A program made the translations under genes and the position numbers. This document shows positions 7,083 through 15,048 of a stretch of 39,952 bases of DNA, one piece after another; position 1 is the first letter of the stretch; each line of letters begins with the position of its first letter. The DNA comes from Verrucomicrobiota bacterium (lineage in GTDB: Bacteria > Verrucomicrobiota > Kiritimatiellia > JAAZAB01). The DNA lies in the NCBI GenBank assembly GCA_018898455.1, contig JAHIJO010000153.1:1-39952 (forward strand), in the 5' to 3' direction. The notes beneath the pieces were generated by a model. That model saw nothing but the letters and a program-made list of their open reading frames with translations, was not told where the DNA came from and searched no databases.

Positions 7083-9974
7083 TCATGTCCGTGGGCCCAT
7101 GCCCTTCAAAACATTTTTGTACTTATGTTCGCGGTAGTCAAAATACTCTCCGTCAAAGGCTCTCGAAACAGTTGTATACACGCGAATGCGAATGGCGTTG
7201 TTCTTTTGCAACATAGCAACCGGCATGGTGAAGACACGCGGATTCCATAACAGCGGAAACCATTCGCTGTCATTGATCTTCACTTCAGCGGCATCGCGGA
7301 ATAACTTAGGCAACTGTAATCGAATTGAAACGTTTTTCGACTGGGAAATTATTTTGAGAGGGTACTGAAACTCGTAGATGATCCGCCCGGCGTAGAACGG
7401 TAATCCGTTTTCGCGGTAATCGGCGAAAATGCCTTCCCTGCGCTGCTTTTCAAGCGTGACGGGAAGACGAACCGAAAAATCGCCCGCGAGATAGGGTGCA
7501 TGCAAAAGCCCATGACCTTTTTTCGAAATGCGCATATTGACGGTGATCATATTTTCTCCTGTACGCGAAAACCTGCTTATGTCGGCGGCAAGACTTCCGC
7601 GAACGTGAAATGGCGACGGATTAAAATCGGACACATGGAGCGGCTTTCCGCCGTTAATGCACACCTCCCATTCGTCTGCAGACAAAGAGCCGGGTTCCAT
7701 CACCAGATGCAGGCGCCCGTGATATCTAATCGTGTATTTGCAAGAATACCGCACCTTCATCTCGGGCATTTCGAAATCTGGGGTGTAGCCGAAATGGTCC
7801 ACCACCCGCGGTGAAAAACGCAGTTTCGCTTTCGCGATTTGATTTGACGACGGCATGGGATGAACCACGGCCGTTTGATAAACCTTCCCGTTTTCGGCAA
7901 TGAGCGCCATGGTCCACGGATCGAGCCGCAAAAGATTTATTTCTTGCGGCTGTATGCGCACACATATGGGAATCTCGATGTCAATAACCTGATTTTCAGC
8001 GCCGGCGTCCGTATTCGATGCGTGTTTCACCGCCGAAAGCAAGACGGATTCAAATGGATGCATGACGCGCGTATACGTGCCGTTTCCACCGCGAAGGCCT
8101 GATGCAGTATGCGGATCGAGCGATATTTCCTTCAGGTTTTCTTTACTTTGGATGGTGAGGGATCGCTTTGTAGAAGACTTGTTTATCAGAAAGTAGCAGG
8201 ACGAATGATTGCCAACGCGCTTTACCACGAAAATATCGGCGCATACGCTGCCTTTTTCCCGCAGATCGATGTCGGCGGACACAAGCGACCGCAGTTTCTC
8301 GATAAAAATCTTTTTGTCGAAGTCGTTCCGGACATGCAGCACCGTTCCGCCTGCCCGTGTAAATTTTACCAGCCAGCGTGTGAGCGGAGGTTCAATTGCC
8401 AGCATTGGAGGGATAATCAACACCTCTGCGGTTATGTCCTTTATCTTCACCGATTTTCCGGATATCTTTCCCCGCTCAAGGATGTCGGTATCCACGATGT
8501 GAAATCCGATATGCGCGCCAAGTAAAAGATGCAATAACGATTCGTATGCAACGCTATCCATGGGCGATGGAACACCACTGGTAGGATCGAATAACAGAAC
8601 CCGCGCTTCGATATGTGTGTCTGCGAAACTTGAGTTGAGCTTTTCGATGCGCCCGCTCACATGCCTGAAGAGCGGCCACCACGGTTCCTGGAAAAAAAGC
8701 GATGGCGGCGCATCATGTTTGCGCAGGGCATGTGTTGAATAAAAAAAGGCGTGAATGACGAAATAATCAATACCGAGCAAGAGAAGGGATTCGAGAACGA
8801 ACTTAACATCCTCCAGTGTGATATCCCAACCAATGCTATGAAACGCCTCGCAAAGTGCCGCTTGTTTATTATAAAAATACACCGCTGAAGAGACGGCTTT
8901 GGGATTAAAACGCAGTGCATGCCCAATAAGATTGAACTCGTCGCCCGCCTTGAGATGCCCCTGATCGCAGCCGGGTATGTTCATGTAATTCAACTGCGAT
9001 AGGCGTAAGGAAGGCATCTCGCCGGCGTAGAGAATGCCGTTGCGCCGGCACCACGCGAGAAGCGGGCGCTGAAAGGTTTTTTGAAAAATATTGTTTTTGA
9101 GGCTGTGAACCGCGAAGGAAATCCGGCCGTGATCAGGATGGGATGAATCAGCGAGCGCGCTCAAGCAGGGTAGAAGATCATAGCCGTATGTTTTTCTGAA
9201 CAGCGCCGGAAATCTGTTCGACCAGTTAGGCTCAATCTCGTCGACGAAGATGGATGGGATGGTTTTGCCGAATTCTTTGTGGAAGTGTCGTTCGTAGAAA
9301 CCGTGCGTACGCGCAAAAAATTCGTGCATCGCGTCCTCGTTCATTACATCGGCAATCGTGTTGAAATATTTAAAATGCGTCACAGCGACCTGTATGCTCG
9401 CGATAATACGCCATTGTCCGGAAGGCAATGTTACCGCCAGTACCGGCTGAGGATTGCATGAAAAATACCGCTTGCGATTATAGTCGGTGAGCCCCGCTTC
9501 CATGAATGTTTCGTCAGGGAGCGTGACCCCCGCGGAATTCGTCAGATCGACACCGCGGTTGAATTGTGTTTTTCCGCCGCCCACGGGATAGACGATGATA
9601 TTCAAAACCTTTCCCTTCGGCAGATTGATACTTACTTCGCCGCCGCAAGCAAAATAGGATTTTTGCACAAGTTGCGTTGCCGCGTGTGCGGGATTGCCGA
9701 GCGTGACCAGCCCGCCGGCATTGCCGCTGGGGTAGGGGAAGTCGTCGCAGAGATTCATGGTAATGCGGTTTTTTTTCGCCTCCGAAACGGCACATGTGAT
9801 GAGGTCCTTGAACTGCGGCGAAAGGTACGGAACAGTCAGTCCCTGCCGCGGGGAAATATAGAACCCTTTCACTCCTGCCGCGCGCATTTCGCCGATCTGT
9901 TCCGTGATCCCGCGTTCCGTCACAACATCGTTCCAGAACCAGAAGCAGTAGATACCTTTGGCAACCTTTTTCAT
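7083..9974 (-). CDS. Glycoside hydrolase, GH106-like (alpha-L-rhamnosidase type)
   Basis: About 963 residues on the minus strand. The N-terminus reads GIYCFWFWNDVVTERGITEQ, then EMRAAGVKGFYIS, the pattern that opens the TIM barrel of GH106-like enzymes. A candidate acidic catalytic stretch is IFVDEIEPNW. Later comes EAFHSIGWDITLEDVKF with GIDYFVIHAFFYS, also typical of the barrel. The C-terminal third looks like beta-sandwich modules. No signal peptide is visible. ATG 9974 is preferred; an in-frame GTG at 9998 would add eight residues, and neither has a strong ribosome site. With the neighbouring heparinase-like gene it may form a small polysaccharide-use locus. The superfamily is fairly secure but the exact substrate is not. 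Confidence 0.65.
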   Translation of the reverse strand: MKKVAKGIYCFWFWNDVVTERGITEQIGEMRAAGVKGFYISPRQGLTVPYLSPQFKDLITCAVSEAKKNRITMNLCDDFPYPSGNAGGLVTLGNPAHAATQLVQKSYFACGGEVSINLPKGKVLNIIVYPVGGGKTQFNRGVDLTNSAGVTLPDETFMEAGLTDYNRKRYFSCNPQPVLAVTLPSGQWRIIASIQVAVTHFKYFNTIADVMNEDAMHEFFARTHGFYERHFHKEFGKTIPSIFVDEIEPNWSNRFPALFRKTYGYDLLPCLSALADSSHPDHGRISFAVHSLKNNIFQKTFQRPLLAWCRRNGILYAGEMPSLRLSQLNYMNIPGCDQGHLKAGDEFNLIGHALRFNPKAVSSAVYFYNKQAALCEAFHSIGWDITLEDVKFVLESLLLLGIDYFVIHAFFYSTHALRKHDAPPSLFFQEPWWPLFRHVSGRIEKLNSSFADTHIEARVLLFDPTSGVPSPMDSVAYESLLHLLLGAHIGFHIVDTDILERGKISGKSVKIKDITAEVLIIPPMLAIEPPLTRWLVKFTRAGGTVLHVRNDFDKKIFIEKLRSLVSADIDLREKGSVCADIFVVKRVGNHSSCYFLINKSSTKRSLTIQSKENLKEISLDPHTASGLRGGNGTYTRVMHPFESVLLSAVKHASNTDAGAENQVIDIEIPICVRIQPQEINLLRLDPWTMALIAENGKVYQTAVVHPMPSSNQIAKAKLRFSPRVVDHFGYTPDFEMPEMKVRYSCKYTIRYHGRLHLVMEPGSLSADEWEVCINGGKPLHVSDFNPSPFHVRGSLAADISRFSRTGENMITVNMRISKKGHGLLHAPYLAGDFSVRLPVTLEKQRREGIFADYRENGLPFYAGRIIYEFQYPLKIISQSKNVSIRLQLPKLFRDAAEVKINDSEWFPLLWNPRVFTMPVAMLQKNNAIRIRVYTTVSRAFDGEYFDYREHKYKNVLKGMGPRT

Positions 9975-10140
9975 GGATTCATTGTCCCGTTTTTTCACGC
10001 CGATATGTCTGGTGGATAAACAACTAGAGCGTCAAGGGGGCAGCAGTGAAAGCCAGTGAATCGCGGTTTCACACCCAGTTTTCACATGCCCATTCCCGAC
10101 CCCTTACCCCTCCATTTGTCCCAATAATCATCATCTCTTT

Positions 10141-10599
10141 CTAGGTTATTGCTAAGTAAAGTACAATTGTTCCTCGATCTTCCTGGGCTCCAGTCGGTTT
10201 AAATCGGATAACGCCTCCGCTAAAATCAGAATCAGTGATTGATACATCGTATTTAGCGCCCGGTTCAGCATGAACCCAGATTATCCAACAATAGGAAGGA
10301 TTCGCCGCTTTAACAGTCATATTTTCTATTACCAAGTTTCGATAAGGCTTGATATGATACTGATGGGTATTGTAGTTCTTGAATACCAGCGTGGCATCGT
10401 ATGCCAACACATCCGGATAACCCAGGGCAACCAATTCGCTGCGAATGCTGGCCAAGGTATTGGTTCCCGACTCTAGGGTAATTGTGTTTTCTGCGACATC
10501 ATAACTTATGCCGGCATAAGTAGGGCTAAAACCTAAAACAAGAAAACCCAAACTATAAACCAATAAACTCGTTGCCTTCTTCAGAACGTAAGCGCTCAT
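10141..10599 (-). CDS. Short secreted protein, possibly a truncated beta-structure protein
   Basis: 152 residues. A clear signal peptide ends near residue 29 (SPTYA). The mature part, beginning GISYDVAENTITLESGTN, alternates short beta-like segments with asparagine and glycine turns, including NLVIENMTVKAANPS and YDVSITDSDFSGGVIRF. These resemble the first coils of a right-handed beta-helix, but there are too few for a complete domain. I do not recognise a family. It may be a truncated relative of secreted beta-helix proteins. It lies alone between the GH106-like gene and the remnant at 10716, with no obvious operon link. Confidence 0.5.
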   Translation of the reverse strand: MSAYVLKKATSLLVYSLGFLVLGFSPTYAGISYDVAENTITLESGTNTLASIRSELVALGYPDVLAYDATLVFKNYNTHQYHIKPYRNLVIENMTVKAANPSYCWIIWVHAEPGAKYDVSITDSDFSGGVIRFKPTGAQEDRGTIVLYLAIT

Positions 10600-10715
10600 G
10601 GCTGTTCTCCATTCCGTATCCCGGGTATCCGTTTAGCGTCCGCGGCGTGGATATTGAATTGACGTTCCCGGCTCCAATCGGAGCTTGACACTTGCTTCAA
10701 GACCAGGCTACTGCG

Positions 10716-10860
10716 TTAGCTGTCCGCGTATTCTACGAAATCCAGGTGGAGATGCTTCTCATTGGAGATGCACACGACCTTCCTGGCTGTATCCACCGCC
10801 TTTTTGAGTGCCGGCAGCAATTGGTCATTGCCCGGCCATCCGCGAGGGGGCGACAACCGA
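10716..10860 (-). pseudogene. Remnant C-terminal coding segment
   Basis: The minus-strand frame ending at TAA 10716-10718 encodes about 47 residues with no proper start. It includes LLPALKKAVDTARKVVCISN and ends LHLDFVEYADS. The amphipathic ALKKAVDTARK helix and well-behaved codons look protein-like. It lies just past the stop of the deacetylase-like gene in another frame. It may be a shifted tail of that gene or the end of a lost gene. Family unknown. Confidence 0.3.
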
Positions 10861-12288
10861 TTAACGCGAACCGCCTGCAATCGATATTAGCACGGTCGCG
10901 GCCTCCTGAAGATGAAAGCACAGATACAGCTTTTTCCCGTCCCGGAACCACGAGTTATCCTTGAGATCCTTCCTGGAGGTGACCTCGCGCATCGGTTTTC
11001 CGCCGCAACTAGGCAAGATTTTCCCGTCGCCGACCAGATCGCAACTTACAGTGAATTCCGGGCAAGTAAAAGGAGACTGAAAGCGCAGAACGATCATGCC
11101 TTTTTCCTGATCGGGCTTGACTTCATACGTCTGACTGGCCACCCAATAACGCGCGATTTCACTCGTCTTCATCCACTTGACCCGGTCGCCGAGATGCAGA
11201 TTTGCTCTCCTGGCCACTTCCTGGACGACCATGAATCCCTTCTTCGTCCCGTTACCGTAAAGGGATGTCCAGTGCGTGTAGAAAGTGAGATAGCTCCCGT
11301 TGTTCATCAGATCGACGAATCTGCCATTCGTGCCGTCGGCGCTGATATAGTAGTCCGCTATCTTGGATACGTCTCCCTTGCCGGTCACGCATTCCCATGT
11401 CGGTTCCGCCGCCGCGGCAATAATGCTCACTACCGCCTCCTTGTTTGCCTTGTCGAGATACATGGTCTTCGGAAGGATTGTCTGGGCGCCGCCGTCCGTA
11501 TCGATAAAATACCAGGCGAGCTTTGCTCCGTTGACCTTTTTTACCGCGGCGAGGACTGCCTTCGCGTAAACGCCTGCCTGGTCTCCCTTGTAATAGTTGG
11601 GCTGGGTCACTCCGGTGGCGATCAGGCCTGCCTTTTTGAGAATCTCAAGTCCAAACGTCATGTATTCGGTCATCTGTTCGAGGTTTTGATCTGAAATGAC
11701 GGTGGCCTCCCAGGCGGCGTCGCGTTTGGTGCGGGTGGGGAGGAGTTTTCGCGTCTTGAGGTCCAGGCCGAGCGTATGAGTCAGCATCTCCGGCCCGATG
11801 TCGCACACGGGGGCAATTTTCTCCCTGGTGATCTTGATCCACTCATCCACCTCGCGCTTGTCGTAACCTTCCAGCCCCTCGGCAATGCTACCCAGTCCCA
11901 TCGGGAACGGGACAACCGAGAATTTGCCTCGGATATTGTTCTTGCTTATCCACTCGGCGTATTCCTTGAGAAAGTCCAACGATATGTCGCGGACCATTTT
12001 CACGCTGGCGGGCGCATCCCATGTATTGAAGCTTCCGGCCGGGAGCTTGTCCACGTCTCTCATGTAAAAGTACAGCGGATTCACGCAAGGGGTGGGATCG
12101 TCCACCAGCAGGCAGATCGGGAAACGAAGGTTTGGCAACTCAGCCTTAACGTTGCTTATCAGCTCGCCTCCTTCGGCACGGATGGTCGCCGCGCCTGCCC
12201 AGAGTAAAAAGGATGCCATCAGCAAGGTGCTCCACGGCCTCCAATACCCAGTCATTTGTTTCCGTCCTTTCGTAATGGGTCTCATCAT
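10861..12288 (-). CDS. Secreted polysaccharide-deacetylase-like protein
   Basis: About 475 residues, minus strand. The signal peptide is a hydrophobic run, LLMASFLLWAGAATIRA. The mature protein starts with a beta strand and acidic motif, LRFPICLLVDDPTPCVNPLY, then KFSVVPFPMG. This strand-DD-strand order resembles the NodB/polysaccharide deacetylase barrel. Late features are TFYTHWTSLYGNG and a C-terminal beta module. The canonical NodB His-box is not obvious, so catalytic activity is uncertain. I chose ATG 12288 because AGGAGGG lies just upstream; GTG 12306 is in frame but sits within that ribosome site's leader. A promoter and a palindrome in the leader (below) suggest its own regulation. 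It could instead be a non-catalytic carbohydrate-active protein. Confidence 0.6.
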   Translation of the reverse strand: MMRPITKGRKQMTGYWRPWSTLLMASFLLWAGAATIRAEGGELISNVKAELPNLRFPICLLVDDPTPCVNPLYFYMRDVDKLPAGSFNTWDAPASVKMVRDISLDFLKEYAEWISKNNIRGKFSVVPFPMGLGSIAEGLEGYDKREVDEWIKITREKIAPVCDIGPEMLTHTLGLDLKTRKLLPTRTKRDAAWEATVISDQNLEQMTEYMTFGLEILKKAGLIATGVTQPNYYKGDQAGVYAKAVLAAVKKVNGAKLAWYFIDTDGGAQTILPKTMYLDKANKEAVVSIIAAAAEPTWECVTGKGDVSKIADYYISADGTNGRFVDLMNNGSYLTFYTHWTSLYGNGTKKGFMVVQEVARRANLHLGDRVKWMKTSEIARYWVASQTYEVKPDQEKGMIVLRFQSPFTCPEFTVSCDLVGDGKILPSCGGKPMREVTSRKDLKDNSWFRDGKKLYLCFHLQEAATVLISIAGGSR

Positions 12289-12314
12289 CCAGCCCTCCTC
12301 ATGCACTTGGATCC

Positions 12315-12335
12315 GTGACAGAATTTTTCTGTCAC
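12315..12335. promoter_or_regulatory. Perfect palindrome in the leader of the deacetylase-like gene
   Basis: GTGACAGAA at 12315-12323 pairs with TTCTGTCAC at 12327-12335, with three T between. It lies between the predicted transcription start (about 12349, minus strand) and the Shine-Dalgarno near 12295. It could be a repressor operator or an RNA hairpin that gates translation. Confidence 0.5.
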
Positions 12336-12355
12336 CTTAGTTAAATTACGTGATC

Positions 12356-12384
12356 ATATAATGCCATCTTTAACAGTATGTCAA
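12356..12384 (-). promoter_or_regulatory. sigma70-type promoter for the deacetylase-like gene
   Basis: On the minus strand TTGACA (12384-12379), a 17-base spacer, then TTATAT (12361-12356). The predicted start is near 12349, giving a leader of about 60 bases that contains the 12315-12335 palindrome. Confidence 0.5.
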
Positions 12385-12606
12385 CTCTGTGTTTTGCTTT
12401 TGTTATTTGAAATTTTGGGTAGATCTCGTTATTCTCAAAATAGATTGCGGGCCATTAGCCGCAGCTCCAGCATCATCAACCGGGTTGTTTCGGTTGTCAT
12501 TGCTGGAATATGCCCAATTCTCAACGACGTTCTGAGACTAAGGGCTGCTTTCACCTTGCTTTTCCGGACACACCCTGCTAAATTCAAACCTGTTATGAAC
12601 GCGTCG

Positions 12607-12696
12607 GGGCTACAACGCATTAACATTGAGCCCCAATGACTTGTGCTGTTGCCACCCCGCCACGCCGTTAGCGGGGCAAGCTCTGCTTGTCCCGCG
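12607..12696. repeat. Intergenic hairpins upstream of the sigma factor gene
   Basis: The 12289-12744 gap has no credible gene. It holds two stem-loops: GGGGCT/AGCCCC (12607-12612 with 12630-12635), and GCGGGGCAAGC/GCTTGTCCCGC (12672-12682 with 12686-12696, one G-T pair). These could be palindromic repeats like others in the window, or terminators. Confidence 0.4.
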
Positions 12697-12723
12697 TTTT
12701 GTGGGATTGGGCATTGTTTTCCG

Positions 12724-12752
12724 GGAACTTTTGAGGAAGCAGTGATGTCAAA
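12724..12752 (+). promoter_or_regulatory. Possible ECF-type promoter overlapping the sigma gene start
   Basis: GGAACTT at 12724-12730, 17 bases, then TCAAA at 12748-12752. The ten bases CGGGAACTTT are also found at the downstream ECF-type promoter, with the same spacing. The -10 here would fall inside the coding start, so this may be chance. Confidence 0.25.
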
Positions 12753-13362
12753 GGATATAGAGGTGGCCGTCGGGGAACCGCAGGTATCCGGGGAGGAACT
12801 GGCGGCGCGGTTTCGCCAGGGCGATGTGCGGGCGTTCGATGATATTGTCAAATGCTACCAGCAGCGCATTTTTAACCTGGCCTACCGGATGCTGAACCAG
12901 TACGAGGAGGCCGCCGACCTGACGCAGGAAATATTTGTTAAGATTTATCGGTCCATGGATAAGTTTCGCGGCGAATCGAGTTTCACGACCTGGGTTTATG
13001 CCATTGCCGTCAACATGGGCCGGAACAAGTTGCGCAGTTTCCGGCATCGTCCGGCCCTGAACGCGCTTTCGACAGATGCTCCGCTTGAAACGGAGAACGG
13101 CAGGATGGCGATGGAATTGCCCGATCCGGGCCGTTCGCCCGGGGAACAGGTCGAACGGGTGGAGGTATGCCGGGAATTGGAAGGATGCCTGGCGAAACTC
13201 CCGCCCGAGTTTGCCGCCGCCCTGGTGATGCGGGACCTGCAACAAATGACGTATGAGGAAATCGCTGCTGCCATGCAATGCTCCCTGGGCACGGTCAAAT
13301 CGCGGATTGCCCGGGGGCGGTTGCTGGCGATGGAAAAACTGAAAAAAATATATCATCAATAA
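12745..13362 (+). CDS. ECF RNA polymerase sigma factor (RpoE-like)
   Basis: 205 residues with the two-domain ECF layout. Sigma2 spans roughly residues 25-95 and includes FDDIVKCYQQRIFNLAYRML, DLTQEIFVKIYRS and SSFTTWVYAIAVN. Sigma4 spans about 145-195 and carries LPPEFAAALVMRD and the helix-turn-helix YEEIAAAMQCSLGTVKSRI. ATG 12745 is chosen because GAGGAA lies 7 bases upstream; the frame is open further upstream without family similarity. The anti-sigma gene follows 7 bases after the stop. It probably responds to envelope stress or a surface signal and drives the VIT/vWA-macroglobulin genes downstream, since a GGAACTT/TCTAA promoter lies there. Confidence 0.9.
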   Translation: MSKDIEVAVGEPQVSGEELAARFRQGDVRAFDDIVKCYQQRIFNLAYRMLNQYEEAADLTQEIFVKIYRSMDKFRGESSFTTWVYAIAVNMGRNKLRSFRHRPALNALSTDAPLETENGRMAMELPDPGRSPGEQVERVEVCRELEGCLAKLPPEFAAALVMRDLQQMTYEEIAAAMQCSLGTVKSRIARGRLLAMEKLKKIYHQ

Positions 13363-13369
13363 TCAAACC

Positions 13370-14731
13370 ATGAACTGCAATCAATATCAAGAATGGGTGT
13401 CCGCCGAGATCGACGGCCGGCTGGATCAACGGCAGGCGCAGTTACTTCGGGAACACCTGGCCGCCTGCCCGGCCTGCCGGCAGGTCAAAGCGGATTTAGA
13501 GCGGACCATCGCGCTGATCCGGACTCTGCCTAACATTGAGCCGCCGCCGGATTTGCTGGATTCCATTCATCAACGGCTTGCCGTAGAGCCAGAGACCAGA
13601 CGGGTATGGCGGATATTGACCATGCCGTTGACTCGCGTGGCCCTGGCGGTGGCCCTCCTGATGATCATTGTTATTTATGGATATCGGCCGATGACATCGG
13701 TTACCCGCGATGTCCAGTCGGTCAAAACGGACGGACAAATAATCGGCGGCGGCAAGAGTCCTGAATCTGCCCAAACCAAGCACGCCAATCTTGTGCCAAC
13801 TCCTAACGCCGGTGAATCTTCCGGTGCGGAGCCGGCCAAACGCGCGCCGGCAAGCTCCATGCTGGAAGCGCACCCCCTTGCGTTAAAGGCAGAGCCGGCG
13901 CATCGGTTGCAAGACTTGGATGCCGTACCGGCTTTGGAAAATAACTTGGAAATGGTTGCGGCGGCGAAGATGATCGAGACCAAGCGGACAGAAAAGCGAG
14001 TGAGGACTGATGACCTTGCGATTGCCGATCAGGACAAGCAAAAAGGCGCAAAAGCAGTTTCTTTTCATAGTATTAGAAAGATGAGTAGTCATGCCGGCGG
14101 GAAAATAATTGAAGAAAAGCATGGGGCGCCGGCGGATATCGCGCAGGAGGCTGTATTGATGAAAGACAAGGCAGGGAACCAATTGGCGGTAGCTTTCGCT
14201 GTACCAACTTTACCGGGGGAACCGCCACCTGCCGCGTCACAGTATCCAATCGAAAAAAAACCGCAGCTTCCCCAGACGGCCCGGGCCGGAGTGGTTGATC
14301 ATAAGGCAGGGGCGTCCACACCGGACCGGGAGCCCAGTGTCAAGTTACTGGTGGTCACCTCCGATCCGGCGGCAGTTATGCGACTATTGGAGCCCTATCG
14401 GCAAGAACAGATACGGGACAGGGCAACGAAGGAACGAAGTGACGCGGCAGACAAACCCGGAGTGGTCTGGGGGCAAGAAAAAAACGTGGAACAGGCGCCC
14501 AAACACAGGAGTCGGTCGCAACCCCAGGGACAAGCAGTTGACGCGCTAACGACTATTTGGGTATCGGCGCGTGAATATTCAGAGCTTTTAAAAAAAATTC
14601 GGGTCTTGGGGAAAATTACGGATGACAACCAGCCGGCAGCTCAGACCCAAAGCGATATGTTCGACCCCCATTCTGGCGCCAGCCAATCTACGGAATTGAT
14701 CTCCGTTCAAGTACGCATTCAGCCGCGATGA
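13370..14731 (+). CDS. Anti-sigma factor with zinc-binding (ZAS) domain and periplasmic region
   Basis: 453 residues. The N-terminal anti-sigma domain has Cys3 and the motif His29-x3-Cys33-x2-Cys36 (REHLAACPACRQ), typical of zinc-binding anti-sigma factors that hold ECF sigma factors inactive. One membrane span lies at about 88-106. The remaining 340 or so residues should be outside the cytoplasm. They are low-complexity, rich in Ala, Lys, Glu and Pro, and end with a small beta-like segment (ELISVQVRIQPR). Two short stretches, SVKLLVVTSDPAAVMRLLEP and TTIWVSAREYSELLKKI, look folded. No Shine-Dalgarno precedes the ATG, so translation is probably coupled to the sigma gene. The external part likely senses the signal or is cut by proteases to release the sigma factor. 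Confidence 0.85.
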   Translation: MNCNQYQEWVSAEIDGRLDQRQAQLLREHLAACPACRQVKADLERTIALIRTLPNIEPPPDLLDSIHQRLAVEPETRRVWRILTMPLTRVALAVALLMIIVIYGYRPMTSVTRDVQSVKTDGQIIGGGKSPESAQTKHANLVPTPNAGESSGAEPAKRAPASSMLEAHPLALKAEPAHRLQDLDAVPALENNLEMVAAAKMIETKRTEKRVRTDDLAIADQDKQKGAKAVSFHSIRKMSSHAGGKIIEEKHGAPADIAQEAVLMKDKAGNQLAVAFAVPTLPGEPPPAASQYPIEKKPQLPQTARAGVVDHKAGASTPDREPSVKLLVVTSDPAAVMRLLEPYRQEQIRDRATKERSDAADKPGVVWGQEKNVEQAPKHRSRSQPQGQAVDALTTIWVSAREYSELLKKIRVLGKITDDNQPAAQTQSDMFDPHSGASQSTELISVQVRIQPR

Positions 14732-14752
14732 TCTGACATTCCCGAATTGTAG

Positions 14753-14835
14753 GCCGCCATACCCGCCGTCGCCAAGGCTATGGTGGGCAGGGCATGGCGG
14801 CGGATTGGAACGCACCTGCCCCGCGTCGCGCGGGG
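14753..14835. repeat. Palindromic element between anti-sigma and VIT/vWA genes
   Basis: GCCGCCAT (14753-14760) pairs with ATGGCGGC (14794-14801), with inner GC-rich pairing. A second perfect hairpin, CCCCGCG/CGCGGGG, is at 14819-14835. The outer arm sequence recurs in the element at 34562-34621. It may partly terminate transcription from the sigma operon. Confidence 0.5.
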
Positions 14836-14973
14836 TTATTCTTAACGCGTTGGCAGGATGAATCGGCTGTGTTGGAAACAATTCCGCATGATGCGGGACA
14901 GGCGTGGTCCACCGTGATGCTCGATCTTGGCATTATTCCATCATTGCATTACTGCGAGGGTTGACAGAGAACG

Positions 14974-15002
14974 GGAACTTTGTTGGCGAAGCGGGTGTCT
15001 AA
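14974..15002 (+). promoter_or_regulatory. ECF (sigmaE-like) promoter before the VIT/vWA gene
   Basis: GGAACTT at 14974-14980, a 17-base spacer, then TCTAA at 14998-15002, 47 bases before the ATG. This closely matches the E. coli sigmaE consensus (GGAACTT, about 16 bases, TCTRA). It is the natural target for the ECF sigma factor encoded upstream. Confidence 0.6.
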
Positions 15003-15048
15003 CTCAACAGAATAGATTAGCGCCCGATACCAATAAGGGGGAAGACGC

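Noticed and set aside
12361..12639. 92-codon plus-strand frame before the sigma factor gene
   Set aside because: No ribosome site. It overlaps the minus-strand promoter of the deacetylase-like gene and its composition is not protein-like.
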